A DNA stretch of 64,000 nt from Morinoia aosen (taxonomy: Eukaryota; Arthropoda; Malacostraca; Amphipoda; Talitridae), in the NCBI GenBank assembly GCA_030386875.1, contig CM059559.1, positions 67,594,392 to 67,658,391 on the forward strand, given 5' to 3'. How positions within the stretch are numbered: position 1 is the stretch's first letter; each line of letters begins with the position of its first letter. The notes under the pieces were generated by a model that worked only from the letters and a program-made list of their open reading frames with translations, had not been told where the DNA came from and did no database searches. Positions 1 through 10,640 of this stretch are shown one piece after another. Made by a program: the position numbers and the translations under genes.

Positions 1-375
1 AGTCAGACTAAAATTGACCCGAGGTATTTGTCATGCGGTACCGTTAATGGAGTTAACGTATCGACGATTTTGAGAGATACTGGGTGTACTTGTGTAATTG
101 TATCGTCAGAAGTTCCTCCGGACTTAGACTTGTCTAATTCTCCCACAATTTCTCTCTCTGATTATTTGGGTAACGTGTCGAAATTCCCGCTAGCGAAATG
201 CTACTTGAAATGTGATTTTTATGATGGTTGGGTAATGGCGGCTATTGCTCCGATTAAGTGTTGTAGCGTATTAGTAGGAAATGTTGATGGAGTCAGAGAC
301 GCAAGTGATAAAAAGCTTTCACGCCCCTCTGGTTGTTTAAACAAGGTACTTGCGGTCACTAGGTCTCAGGCTTGA
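1..375 (+). pseudogene. Retropepsin-like aspartic protease fragment of the Gypsy element
   Basis: The frame is open from the window edge to a TGA at 373-375. It contains the catalytic triad D-T-G in the context ILRDTGCTCVIVS, roughly 30 residues into the visible part, followed by a hydrophobic stretch typical of retropepsins. In the family this enzyme cleaves the Gag-Pol polyprotein. The TGA separates it from the integrase segment, which resumes in the same frame, so the stop is probably a decay mutation or a degenerate readthrough site. The true start lies upstream of the window. Confidence 0.6.
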
Positions 376-860
376 GTTAAAACCATTCACCCGCTCGTAC
401 TACCCGAGATTAAATCCATTGATCTTTCCCCTAGTGAATTTCTGGAAAAGCAAAAAACTTGCAGTTCCCTTGCACCGTTGTGGGATAAAGCTAAAAGGAG
501 AGAAATTTTGAAATGTAAAGTTGGCACCGAATTCACTTTTATTGTTAAAGACTCTGTTCTCTACCGACACTGTGTGAAGTCGTCGACCTTTAAATCAGTA
601 GGTACATTGAAATTGGTCTTGCCGATAGTGTGTCGTTCGGTAGTGCTTCATGCAGCTCATGAAAATCCGTTAGCTGGGTACTTCTCTCATTCTAAAACGT
701 TAGCGAAGATTTTGTCAGAATATTTTTTGGCCAGGAGTAACCGCGGATGTGCGAGCTTAATGCAGGTCCTGTGATAATTGTCAGCGCATGTCCCCAGCGT
801 CGCACAAAGCCCGTGCCTCTTGTGAAAATGCCAATTATGGAGACTCCATTTTCCTGAATC
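376..860 (+). pseudogene. Integrase N-terminal H2C2 zinc-binding region, frameshifted
   Basis: After the protease stop the same frame continues. It encodes a region with two histidines in the context HAAHENPLAGYFSHSKT, the usual start of the retroelement integrase H2C2 finger. The cysteine pair lies in a different frame (C-x2-C within CRSCDNCQR, around 760-790), so there is a frameshift near 730-750 and a stop close to 759. The finger stabilises integrase multimers bound to LTR ends. The segment leads directly into the catalytic core, confirming that integrase sits upstream of RT. Confidence 0.65.
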
Positions 861-863
861 TCA

Positions 864-1685
864 ATGGACATCGTTGGTCCGCTGACGCCAGCTTCATCCG
901 ACGGGCACAAATATATTCTTACCGTCATCGACTGGGCCCCTGGTTTTCCCGAAGCAGTCCCCCTGAAACAAATCGATAGCATATCTGTGGCAGAGGCATT
1001 GTTAACCATCTTTTCAAGAGTTGGAATTCCGGAAACAATTCTGTCAGATCAAGGAACGAATTTCACGAGTGCCTTGATGGGAGAGCTACACAAGTTGCTC
1101 TGGGTAAAGCCAATTTTCAGCTCCGTTTACCATAGTCAAGGGAACGGACGACAGGAGCGCGTTCATTCCACTCTGAAAAACTGCCTCAAGAAGTTGTGCG
1201 AGAAGAAGCCTCGAGAATGGCACCGGTATCTGACCGCCACACTACTCGCTCTGCGCGAGATGCCAAGCGACAGAACTGGCTTTTCGGCGTTCGAGCTCCT
1301 GTACGGCCGGCAGGTGAGGAGGCCAATTTGTGTGCTACGCGACCTGTGGGTCAATAAATCGGCTCCGGTGGAACAGCGGAACAGCTTTCAATACATTACA
1401 GAATTAAGGGACACCCTGGAAGAAACTGCTAAGTTAGCAGCGAGCAATGCTAAAGTCTCCCAGTCAAGATTCAGCACCTACTTCGACCTGAAAGCCAAAA
1501 ATCGAAGCTTGGACGAGGGCGACGAGGCGTTAATTCTTCTCCCAGACTGCCATAACAAGCTGCTGATGAACTGGAGAGGCCCATAGAAGGTAGTAAAGCG
1601 ACTTAATAAGGTAAATTACCGGCTCGACTGTGATGGAGTGTCAAAAACTTATCATATCAATCTGTTGAAGCAATATATTAGACGG
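864..1685 (+). pseudogene. Integrase catalytic core and GPY/F-like tail
   Basis: The D-D-E core is recognisable: the first Asp in MDIVGPL, the second in LSDQGTNFTS, and the Glu in HSQGNGRQERVHSTLK. These are the residues that coordinate metal for strand transfer. The frame stays open to a TAG at 1584-1586. That stop falls just after W-R-G-P of a GPY/F-type module, which continues in frame to KTYHINLLKQYI (about 1640-1680). The stop replaces the residue after GP and breaks the module. Length and motif spacing match Gypsy-type integrases. The reading frame differs from the upstream zinc finger. Confidence 0.8.
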
Positions 1686-1967
1686 GCTGGGGTCGAAAAT
1701 GCATCTGCCCCTAGCGAGAGTAGAGATGTCATCTCACTAATTCAGTCAGGAATATCTTTCTGTGCTTGTGCCCCTGTTATAGATGAAAAAATGTTCTCCT
1801 CTTTTACCGAGGCTACTCCTCAGACGATAGAGTTGCAAAAAGACCTGTCGATTGAGTTGCCGCTAACAGCTGTGTCGAACGAGAACGTTTCCTTTAATAT
1901 TTCACGTTCGTTAAATCCTTGTGAACGGAAAGAGCTTGATTTTAGAATTTCCTTCTGTATTATCTGA
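1686..1967 (+). pseudogene. Pol linker between integrase and RT, no recognised domain
   Basis: The integrase frame stays open to a stop at 1965-1967 and encodes a low-complexity, Ser/Glu/Thr-containing linker without a domain I can name. It overlaps the start of the RT frame at 1921, so a frame change lies in the overlap. In elements with integrase before RT, this is the position of the integrase-RT spacer. Confidence 0.4.
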
Positions 1968-3264
1968 CATACCTGGTCACACTAAAACTGTGGTGCATAA
2001 GATAGACTTGACTACGTCCGCACCTATTCGAGCTAGTGTATATCCGGTACCGGTGCATCTGCGCGAAGTTTTCGATAGGGAGGTTGATAAATTATTAGAA
2101 CTAGGAATAATTCAACTGTCCACCTCAGATTTCTGCTCCCCAGTAGTTCTGGTCAAGAAAACTGATGGTTCTTATAGATTGACCGTACACTACCGCATGT
2201 TGAATAGTGTCAGTAAGGTAGATGCTGAGCCTGCGTTTCAGTTAGAAGACTTCCACAAGTTTGGAGGGAGTAAATACTATTCAGAGTTAGACGTGACCAA
2301 AGCCTACCACCAGGGGGAACTAGATGAACTTTCTCGCCCACTTACTGCTTTTTCAACCAGCCGCGGGCTAATGGAATACAAAAGAATGCCTTTCGGCTTA
2401 GTTTCGGCTTGCGCTACATACGCGCGTCTAATGAGAATAGTATTGAGCGGTTTAGCTGATGTATCATTTTATTCTGATATACTCGAAAGATCTTAAATCT
2501 CACCTAGCTGTCTTGAAACAAGTACTGTGTAGACTGAAAGAACATGGTCTTACTGCCCAACCAAGCAAGTGCAAATTCGCTTTTGCGTCAATTGGCTATC
2601 TCGGCTTTGTCATTTCTGAGCACGGTTTCTCTCCCCAAAAGACTAAGGTGTTTGCTATGTCGAATGCTCCGCCTCCTCGCACTAAAAAAGGACTGAGGTC
2701 ATTTCTGAGATTAATTTCGTTCTACCGAAAGTTTGTGCCTAATCTGGCGGAAGTGACAGCACCTCTCTCAGATCTTCTCAAAAAAAATATGTGTGAACCT
2801 TTGATTTATGATGCTGAACTTTTAGAGAACTTCGAACGGGCTCGAAACTCCCTGGTTGCTGAACCGGTGTTGAAATTACCGGATCTAAATAAAACATTTG
2901 TAGTGCGTTCCGACAGCTCAGCCGTCGCACTGGGAGCGGTGCTCCTTCAGTATACAGACGACTGTCCCTTTCCAGTGGCGTACGCCAGTCGTAAGCTTAC
3001 TGAAGCTGAGCGTAGGTTTTCTACTATTGAAAGAGAATGCCAGGCGATAGTTATCGCCGTACAAAAATTTTCCGTGTACTTACTAGGAAAAAAATTATTT
3101 CTTGAAGTCGACCACAGACCCTTAGTGTACTTGAGCAAAATGAAGAATTTGAATATGCGCTTAGCCCGCTGGTCACTTATTTTGCAACCTTAGGACTACT
3201 CAGTAGTTTATCTACCAGGTAAAGAAAATGTTGGCGCAGACTATCTCTCTCGTATGTTCGACTA
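1921..3264 (+). pseudogene. Gypsy-type reverse transcriptase and RNase H, frameshifted at the active site
   Basis: RT fingers and palm are visible from about 1930 to 2480: a basal segment with EVDKLLELGII, then SPVVLVKKTDGSYR, LDVTKAYHQ and the MPFGL motif. The frame breaks close to the catalytic aspartate motif (FYSD, about 2470) and resumes in another frame with the thumb. RNase H follows at about 2880-3190 with VVRSDSSAVALGAVL, YASRKLTEAER and ERECQAIV. It ends at LPGKENVGADYLSR before a TAA at 3262-3264, with one more stop at 3190-3192. Gypsy-type order of RT then RNase H is kept. The broken active site and stops show the copy is dead. Confidence 0.85.
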
Positions 3265-3453
3265 AGTAAACGTGAACTGTGTAACTTTTATATTCCTGCG
3301 AGTGTTTGTGTGTGCCTTGTACTTCTAAGCTTAGATGTTATTTAAAACTATGTTTCGATTGAGTTTGACTAGACTTAAGAGTGTTGTAACTTTTTATACG
3401 ATGTACGCGATTAAATTTTGTTCACGAACAAAATTGTCTTTCGTAGGGAGGTG
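3265..3453 (+). other. Untranslated 3' spacer and polypurine stretch of the Gypsy element
   Basis: No recognised coding. It ends with the purine-rich run TAGGGAGGTG directly before the LTR start, the position and composition of a plus-strand primer. Confidence 0.5.
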
Positions 3454-3826
3454 TGTAAAAGCGTACATCATATTCTCGTCTCGTGTTCATTCTAGCGCGA
3501 CCTTCTCTGACCCGGTTGTCATGTGACATCAGGCAATCCGTGCGCCACTCCATAGGGTCTGGTGCTGCGTCTGGCAGAGGAGAGAGTATTCCGAAATCAT
3601 ATTATTTAACTTCTATTTTCACGTATTGTTCCGTGAAATTTATCGGTCGTTCCTGTCAAGTGTTAACTGTCGTTCCTGTCAAGTGTTAACTGTCGTTCCT
3701 GTCAAGTGTTAACTGTCGTTCCTGTCAAGTGTTAACTGTCGTTCCTGTCAAATCGTTCTTCTAATAAAATTCGTATAACTTGTGCATAGTTATTCCCCTG
3801 ACCTGAGTCACCCTGAACCTTTTACA
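3454..3826 (+). repeat. 3' LTR of the Gypsy element (373 bp)
   Basis: The LTR begins TGTAAAAG and ends CTTTTACA, an 8-bp perfect terminal inverted repeat. It contains a short tandem array (3647-3751) and an AATAAA-like polyadenylation signal near 3764. The right boundary is confirmed by the inverted-repeat partner: the right arm runs through the mirror position (41792) and continues with unrelated sequence, so bases from 3827 on are the pre-insertion flank. Confidence 0.85.
3647..3751 (+). repeat. 23-bp tandem repeat inside the LTR, four full copies plus a partial
   Basis: The unit TCGTTCCTGTCAAGTGTTAA plus CTG starts at 3647, 3670, 3693 and 3716, with a partial copy at 3739. Copies are essentially identical, so the array expanded recently. 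Repeats at this position in LTRs can act as promoter or enhancer elements, which is inference here. Confidence 0.9.
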
Positions 3827-5330
3827 CATTCTTATGTGCGCCACATAGAGACGGATAAAGTAAGCAAACAACAACTGTGTATCATTATTTACTAGTGTAC
3901 ATGATACGTCAAAAATGACTGCTTTCGATATTTTCATTTGACACAATATATACATCCCAATACGAGTAGTACAGTCAATTAAAATATTCTTCAAATCACA
4001 GATTCTGTTTTTAAGCATCCTAAACACTTTGACTGCAGTTGGTGAAACTGAAGTTGAATATTCAATTCAAATTTAAAGTTAATTGTAATCAGATATTTTG
4101 AAAATTTAACTCGATCATCCTCTCATTAGGTTCAAATAAGTTTTTTCGAAAAGGGTGTGACTTCTGGTCGTCCCGCAGCATTATGAAAATTGCCTCCGTG
4201 GCTAACGGTGGCGCACGTTGTGGTCAGAAGGTTATGAGCATGACAAAGAGACGGGCCAACCAACTAACCAAGAACACCTGAGAGTAAGTGCAGACACATA
4301 GGCCGTTGCAATATCACAGGACAAATTACGAACCAAAAAGTGAAAAAATCACTTTAATAATAAGAGCCGCGTCCGGCCGTCCGTGTGATCCCCTCTTTTA
4401 ATCGATAGCTTTGATAGCAACAAGGATATAGCTTAAAGAATTACAGGAAATTATTCTCTTGTATTTTTTTTCAGTGGCGATTCAATTCCCTTTCACTTGC
4501 ATTATGGCATCCACAATACGCAATCGGCTTATTTTTACAAATAGAAATTTTCTTTGGAGCTTTCCCTGTTTAAATTCATGGTGTTGATTTGATATTTTTA
4601 ATTGATAATGCAAATAGAAATGTTTTAAATTCGTTGGACCAGAAAGCTGGCTACCACTTAGTATTAGGCCCAAAATTTTGGAACATGATTTATTGTTTTC
4701 AAAATTGTGATTTTCTTGAAAAGCTTCGAAGAGATAATAGACGACATTTCAGAATAAAATTCCGGCAAAAGAGACCACCATGGATAGAAATGTATCCAAC
4801 CGCAAGAGAGAAGGAGAAAGACTTCGACAGCTAGAAAAACGCAGAATACAATCGGATGAACAACGCGAAATGGCAAGACGAAGCAATGCTGCTCGCCAAC
4901 GAGATGCTAAATTGACCGTTGAACTGCGTTTGGTAACTCTACGGAACTGTTTGACGGGCACTTGTGTCGGGCCGTGTGTACTAGTATTTATAAACAGAGG
5001 TACGGGGCCTTTATTACATAAGGATGGAATATTATCAGCCAAGAAGTATCTGAAAGAAATTGCGGTATCGTTTTTCTTTGCGATGTACTGCATTTTATTA
5101 CCAACATTAGATTCAATTTTTACGCTCTATTTTTTAACGCATTCACAAGTAAGCGGATGATAAATTTTTTATTTAATTTAAATGGAATCTATGATACCAA
5201 CCAAGCACGCACATTTTCATTGTAATAACGTTGGAGAAATTACTCACGAGAAGTTTATTTATAAATTCATACACGCCTTGCATTTGATTATGAAGTGATG
5301 ACATATTTCTTCATGTAATTTTTCATTCAA
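3827..5330. repeat. Distal left-arm repeat block, also found near 39000-41900 and 51080-52580
   Basis: This block pairs with about 39000-41792 in the right arm. Diverged copies of its parts recur at 51080-51160 and 52173-52340 (partner of 39080-39280) and at 52441-52580 and 49141-49205 (partners of 41800-41900). It is therefore a dispersed repeat family, not unique DNA. One candidate coding fragment (4780-4925) is listed separately. Confidence 0.55.
4780..4925 (+). pseudogene. Arg/Glu-rich charged fragment shared by both arms
   Basis: An ATG-initiated frame encodes a strongly charged segment beginning MDRNVSNRKRE and including EQREMARRSNAARQRD. The mirror copy (ATG at 40831, minus strand) keeps the same frame but has an internal stop. 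The pattern of EQRExARR-type units resembles the charged N-terminal regions of Helitron-helicase proteins of animals. That is a resemblance in composition only, and no Rep or helicase motif is visible. It lies inside the dispersed repeat block, so an element origin is likely. Open reading continues to 5160 but loses the charged character after about residue 48. Confidence 0.3.
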
Positions 5331-6605
5331 TGCAGAATTCTTTGGGAAAAACAAAAATTATTGCAACAAGGATTCAGGCACGAACCTTGAACGATGAATC
5401 ATCGGCTGCTTCTAGAAATGATTCAGAGTCCTACTTCGAGCTCGAATATAACACTGAAGGTATTTGGGAAAAAATAATGAAGTGTTTGAGACTCGAAGTA
5501 ATGAGGGCTATGAATCACCTCTAATGTCAGAATAGAAACTTCCATCGTAAAAAAGAACTGCCGAAGAAAATTTCAATTATTTCTTGGAAAGTAAAAGAAA
5601 TCATTCTTATATTCTTAAAACAAGATTTTGGTTTGTTCTAAATAATTGTAGTCCTAACAGTATGTTTGAACCAGGACATGAGAGTAAAAAGGCTCTTCTG
5701 ACTGGCATAGAGAACGTAGAGATTGGCTGCGTTGTGAACGTTTGTGATAGAAAAACATCGCAACACCAGTTTTGCACAAAATGCCGTTTTCAGCTTGCGT
5801 CACATGGATTATGCCATGCCATGGCACAATCCACGGCTTGTTTTAAGCGATGCGTCACTTGGATTATGTTTTCTTAGTCACTTGTATTTAAATGCATGTA
5901 CCAAAATCAGACTACCGCAACGAAGGGTGCGCATTTTTTTCGTGCATTTCTCCAAATCATTTGTTTCGACAATTAGCATGGGTATTGCGATAACTATGTA
6001 TGAATAGCAATTGTAGATCTCTGTGTTAAGGTATTTTAGCTTCTATTGTAATGGCGGTGTTTGTATATAAGTAAACGATTTTGTCTTTTATATCATAAGT
6101 GCACACTATCAAAAGTATTTTTAAACTTAGCGTTTCGAGGATTGTGTTTTTCTTGGTTAATTCTATTTAAATGTACTGTCAAAATCAGATTACGGAACGA
6201 AGGGAACTTATTTGTGTTGTGATTTTCTGCCGATCATTAGTTTTTTGTTTCAGAATTTTACGTAGGTATTACGATACCAATGTGTTATTATCAATTAAGA
6301 ATTTAATGTTAAGATATTTCAAAACCTACGTCCAACATTTCATGTTTGAACTTGAAAATAAACTGTTTTTAATTTTTATTTTCATTCTTGGTTAAATGCC
6401 AGGAGCCATCTTGCAAGCTGAAGAAAAAAATTGTTTATATCAACGATCTCGAAAAAATCATAGACATATGCACCATTAATTTTTTTGAAAATCCGAAACT
6501 CATAATAACCATAAACTAACTACTCCACAAGTCGAACGGAATGAAAGAAGAGCTATTGAAGAAATGGTCTCGAGATATCGACCGTCCAACGTATATTATG
6601 ATCAT
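5331..6605. other. Left-arm stretch with weak coding traces, pairs with 37753-39000
   Basis: No recognised gene. A possible exon follows an acceptor-like ATTCAATGCAG at 5324-5334. Its frame is open to 5524 and includes NDESSAASRNDSES, but the right-arm copy has an indel early in this frame. A second open frame at 5584-5877 is kept with changes in the right arm (38481-38780). I see no domain in either, and both could be chance or element remnants. Confidence 0.3.
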
Positions 6606-6820
6606 TAGGGACCACACGTTTAAGCGCTATCAAATATAACGAAATAGCCCGAAAAAATAGCATTTACAGCACTAACGAATAATAGCTAATAGAGCAGTTT
6701 CATGACTTTATTGATGAATGTAAATAGCATAATATGCCATTTTAGATCAAAATGTACATAAACATTTATTAAACAATAACAAAATAAGACAATACAGTAA
6801 AGATTTCGAAAGATATAATT
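6606..6820 (+). mobile_element. hAT-related terminus, left arm
   Basis: Starting TAGGGACCACACGTTTAAGC, this segment matches the first 200 or so bases of the intact hAT at 31901 (which starts TAGAGACCGG), including GCGCTATCAAATAT and AGCAGTTTCATGACTTTATT. No matching second terminus is visible nearby, so it is a fragment or its other end has diverged. The right arm has it at about 37540-37752, so it predates the duplication. Confidence 0.65.
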
Positions 6821-6852
6821 CGAAAAGGTCTATTCTTCACTGATGTATTTTA

Positions 6853-6977
6853 TCAAGACAACAAGCTATGAAAAACTGCCTCAGCAAGTTTAAACTTCAT
6901 GGACTTGACAATAGACTCGTCAATATTCAACATACCCATACTATCTAGCACAAAACCGCTAAGTTCGCCGACTCTAT
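6853..6977 (-). pseudogene. Short conserved open segment next to the hAT-related terminus
   Basis: On the minus strand an acceptor-like AATTAGCAG is followed by an open stretch of about 41 codons ending in a stop. It includes RVGELSGFVLDSMGMLN and DESIVKSMKFKLAEAVF. The right arm (37380-37498, plus strand) keeps the same frame with one residue change and an earlier stop. Its position just inside a hAT-type terminus suggests the last exon of an element-encoded protein, but I do not recognise a family. Confidence 0.35.
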
Positions 6978-7615
6978 CTGCTAATTTGAGTTATTAATGA
7001 ATAACGAAACTACAGACGATTGAAGCGTCTCCGCATGATTTCACACAACCTCCTCCAAATTGAAAATAAAAATTCATAAAAAGAGAGTAGGCCAAACGAA
7101 AAAAGGCTGACGCACCTCCTCCCCTCATGGAAGGGGGTGCCGGTCTCCGCAAACATTGCTCAATAAACGTTGAGGTGGACTCGACTATGCCTCTTGCAGT
7201 GATAACACGACTAATTCCTCCTATTAATTCAAACTCTTCTATTCAGCTGTCAATATTTGTCATGTTTCATTTATTTACTCAAATTAAACACCATGAACAC
7301 AACACGTAACTCTTAATTTTTCAATGAAAGCTTTAACTTCTATATCTGCATGAAAACACTGGTGTTTACTTTCAAATCACTGGGCGTATTTTTTTGCAGT
7401 CGAATAGTAACCTAATCTGCAGTTATGAGTTTGCTGCAGAGTTGCAGTTCCTCTCTCATTGTGATGTGGGTGACAGCCTGATGCCAGTGTCAGTCTAGTG
7501 TTGGTATTTGTAATGACGGTGGTTGTATTGGGGATGGTCGTACTGACAGGGGTTGTAATAACTGTTGTGGGGTCTAATTTGATGCTTACCCGGGAAAGCA
7601 TTGAAGTCATGATTT
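6978..7615. other. Left-arm region beside the BEL/Pao LTR, with a Thr-rich frame
   Basis: The minus strand at 7377-7610 encodes a Thr/Val-rich low-complexity run (ITTPVSTTIPNTTTV), also present in the right arm around 36760-36850 with a 12-bp difference. No domain seen. The rest is AT-rich without recognised content. Confidence 0.35.
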
Positions 7616-8046
7616 TGTCAGGTCGTGCGACTTCGCATATCCCGTACTCTACGACCTGTTACGTTCTACAATGTTTATCAAACACGAGTAGTAGCACTCG
7701 TTTATAGGTACCACAAACAGGTCATAAATATTGGTCTGGAAAGGGATACACAAAGTTTACACAAGCGCAAATGCAATACATGATCAAAGAGCAAATAAGA
7801 GAAATTGAATAAAAATAGCTACCGTACAGCGAGACAGACGCCTCGACCGAAGTGCAGCAGGTGCAACACCGGCTTAGGCGACCGATCCCTGCGCTAACTA
7901 ATGCGAAGTAAAAGTCTTATGTATACTGTGGTACAAGCACAGGCAAAGAGGCAACGAAGTCAAATCGATTTGAACATAAAGGTCGCGCTGCTTTGTCTGC
8001 GGCAACACCAGTGCCTAAAATCCAAGATACTAAATTTTTCAACACA
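7616..8046 (-). repeat. BEL/Pao 3' LTR, left arm
   Basis: On the minus strand the unit starts TGTTGAAAAATTTAG and ends GCACGACCTGACA. Start TG and end CA fit an LTR. The right-arm copy is 36306-36742. It lies downstream of the BEL/Pao integrase tail and contains an AATAAA signal, as a 3' LTR should. Confidence 0.55.
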
Positions 8047-8049
8047 TTA

Positions 8050-9229
8050 TTACAGCGGGAAAAAATGAGCTTAGAAATAGGACGAACAATGAAATTATTT
8101 CCGAGATATTCGAGGATTTTCCTCGAATTTTAGCGATCTTTATTTTCGCTGTTGGGACGAATCCAAATTTATCCTTATTAACATCAACAATTCTACCTAA
8201 AGGCCATTGGCTTCTAAGCAATTGAACATCGGCTACGAGCACCAGGTCGCCACACGCGTTCGATTTTCTTGAAACTTACCATTTTTGTCGTTCCTGCATC
8301 TTTAAAGATAATTTCTTTTCCATCTTGTTCAAAATAGGTTAGCCAAATACTGCACTTGACGCCACAATCTCCGGCCGTAGTTTTCTTCCTTTTTGAAGAG
8401 CCCAGGCGGGTAAGTTAGGCCGGAATTCAAAAGCAGCAACTGGTCGGGGGTAAGCGCTGCCGCATCCGGTCAAGGGACGACCGTTCATGATTGATTCTAC
8501 TTCGCACATCAAAGTGCAAAGGTGTTAGTTTGATGTGCTGCTCATTCAAGAGTGACGTTAGTATTTTCCAGACAGTTCGTATTTCTCTTTCATATACTAC
8601 ACCGAAGTTAGGGGCACTAGGAGGATTAGAGACCCAAGAGATGATTCGTTGCCTCAACTAATTTCCACCACGGAACTATTCCATTCTTCAATATGTTTTT
8701 TTAGTTCCTTGTTGCCTGAAACGAAGATCGTTCAGTGGTCGTTGATGAAAGAGGTTATTTTACCTCTCCGGCAAAGGAAGCGTGTCAAAGCACAGATGAA
8801 CGAATCTCTGGACAGAGAACTTGCAATTTCCGAATGAAAAGCTCTGCTGCCCAGGCACGAGAAAATTACTCCGTACATTTTCTCAGTTTTCCTTCTTTGG
8901 GCAACGTAGAACGGGCCGAAGAAATCTACACCCGTGTTTGTGAAAGGAAGAGAGTCTCCGCTCACTCGAGCTTCTGGAAGCTGAGAGTCTGAGACATCAG
9001 CTGATCATGAGGTTTTGATTGCAGTTTTCGACACTGGAAGCCTTCGATGACAACCTTGCGAGTCAAGGAATTCGCTCTTACAACCCAGTATCTCTTACGT
9101 AGAGCAGCTAAAATGCTCTCACTTCCGAGATTGCCAACTGCGACGTGGATCTCTTCAATTAAGAGTCTTGTCAGCGGAGAAATTACAGAGAGAAGGATTG
9201 GACCATCATTGGCTTTTAAAATATCTTAA
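8050..9229 (-). pseudogene. BEL/Pao integrase region, left-arm copy
   Basis: Minus-strand translation shows the BEL/Pao integrase in order: SLPFTNTGVDFFGPFYVA with the first catalytic Asp region, MYGVIFSCLGSRAFHSEIA, a frameshifted centre, and a tail with VADVQLLRSQWPLGRIVDVN (about 8160-8240), typical of the C-terminal domain after integrase in this superfamily. Several stops and shifts make it non-functional. It pairs with 35100-36180 in the right arm, which preserves more of the frame. No RT segment is present, so the element was 5' truncated before the duplication. Confidence 0.8.
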
Positions 9230-10029
9230 ATTTAATGTACTTAGATGAGTAGTACACGAATATTGTAATACTCATGTCTCTAGTCGAAAATAAATGATTG
9301 AGGGCAATGTAATCCTAATCTTGCTTAATCTACATTTGATAATACACGTAATGATAATTATAACGTGCTCCCTAGTAAGTCTACATTTGATGATACATGT
9401 AATAATTATAAGAGACAACATAATTTCATGGACGATGTATTTTCATTTTGGGTTGAGAACACTTTTGACAGTTTACATATACATGACATAAAACTTCGCA
9501 GTTCTTGACGCCAAGAAATAATATTAGAATCACTTGTTTCGGAAGATGTTAAAAATTTCATTTTAAGGAAGCACGAAAAAAATAAAAATACATGTATATA
9601 AGCATGAGGACAACGAAAATTGCAATATTTGTATTTCTAATTTTATTACATTCAATACAATTTTATCATATGAACGAACTACCTGAAGAAATTATGCAGT
9701 AATAGAACCCCCGATGGGCTGTATTTGGTCGTTTTTATTAAGTTGGCTCTTTATGCTTGAGTACATCCGTACACGTGTATGTGAAACCCGAAATATTTTA
9801 AAAATAGATCCAATACAATTGGAAATGGAAAATAATAATGAATAAACTTTTTTCTGTGAATCATAGGTACTAAAATGGTTTTAGTAGATTAATTTTCAGT
9901 TTCTTCTGTGATGTTTTCAATTAGTTACTGGATTTATTGTTTTTTGTGAACTATTGAATAACATGCAAATAAATACGTATTAATTAAAAATAAAAAGGTT
10001 TAAAGTTTTCAGTGCCCCTGATAGCCATA
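9230..10029. other. AT-rich left-arm segment, no gene seen
   Basis: Simple AT-rich DNA with a direct repeat of a TCTACATTTGATRATACA-type motif at 9327-9403. At about 9476 lies the empty site corresponding to the right-arm hAT insertion (31901-34841). Confidence 0.5.
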
Positions 10030-10640
10030 TATCCAAACAATATGTGTACTTGAACTTGAACTTGAAATTGAGGGCCGGCAGCGTCGGGGCCTTTGTAACA
10101 GCCTACAATTCCCTCCACAATTTTCACACAAAGAGTTCAGCGCCTGTTACCAGACTTGTCCACTAAACTACTCAGGATCTACCAATCCTTGTCACAAGCT
10201 GCCATTGGACGGCATCACTGGGATAACCAGTGTGTCAAAACACCATCCCCAAGCATATTGGGTCATTACGGCCCACTCCCCCTGAGTGGCTCATTCCAGT
10301 CACTGTCTCTTCTTCCAGGCACGCACAAGAAACATTTTCATGGCTTCAATGATACTCAAATTACACTCCTGATGCAATCCAGCAAGACAGCTCATACCGC
10401 AATCATCTTCAGCACATCTGGCATACCACTCATTCTCTCCATACTGCTCAAACACCACATTCATGAAACTTTCTCTCTCTTGCTCATACTTACTATATTC
10501 CACCACAAAATGCTCAATTGTTTCCTCCATTCCACTATTACGCTGCCGACATAATCTGTTATTATTCTCATTCCACCTCCATGTACGTCTGTTCACACTC
10601 AATGACTTACATCTCACAGCAAACAAGAGTTGACTTCCAA
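10030..10640 (-). mobile_element. Non-LTR retrotransposon 3' end, left arm
   Basis: On the minus strand, 10626-10300 encodes the C-terminal part of a non-LTR polymerase protein with EETIEHFVVEYSKYEQE, the remnant of a Cys-His knuckle (the two cysteines present in the right copy are lost here). Downstream come a GGCCCCGACGCTGCCGGCC-type hairpin and short TCAAGT tandem repeats (10047-10070), a 3' terminus style seen in CR1/L2-like elements. The right-arm partner is 30640-31320. Confidence 0.75.

Larger units (their letters stand above)
1..3826 (+). mobile_element. Decayed Ty3/Gypsy-class LTR retrotransposon, 3' part, with protease-integrase-RT-RNase H order
   Basis: The element is cut by the left edge of the window, so its 5' LTR and gag are not visible. 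Reading along the + strand I see a retropepsin fragment, an integrase zinc finger and core, then reverse transcriptase and RNase H, then a polypurine stretch (about 3444-3453) and an LTR. Standard Ty3/Gypsy elements carry integrase last. Integrase before RT is the Ty1/copia order and, among Gypsy-type elements, is the hallmark of the Gmr1 group. The RT and RNase H sequence reads as Gypsy-type. Several frameshifts and stops make it inactive. It lies directly against the homologous part of the giant inverted repeat, so it inserted into the left arm. Confidence 0.85.

Noticed and set aside
3647-3751. CRISPR-like repeat array
   Set aside because: Units are directly contiguous with no variable spacers, and the array lies in an LTR of a eukaryotic element.
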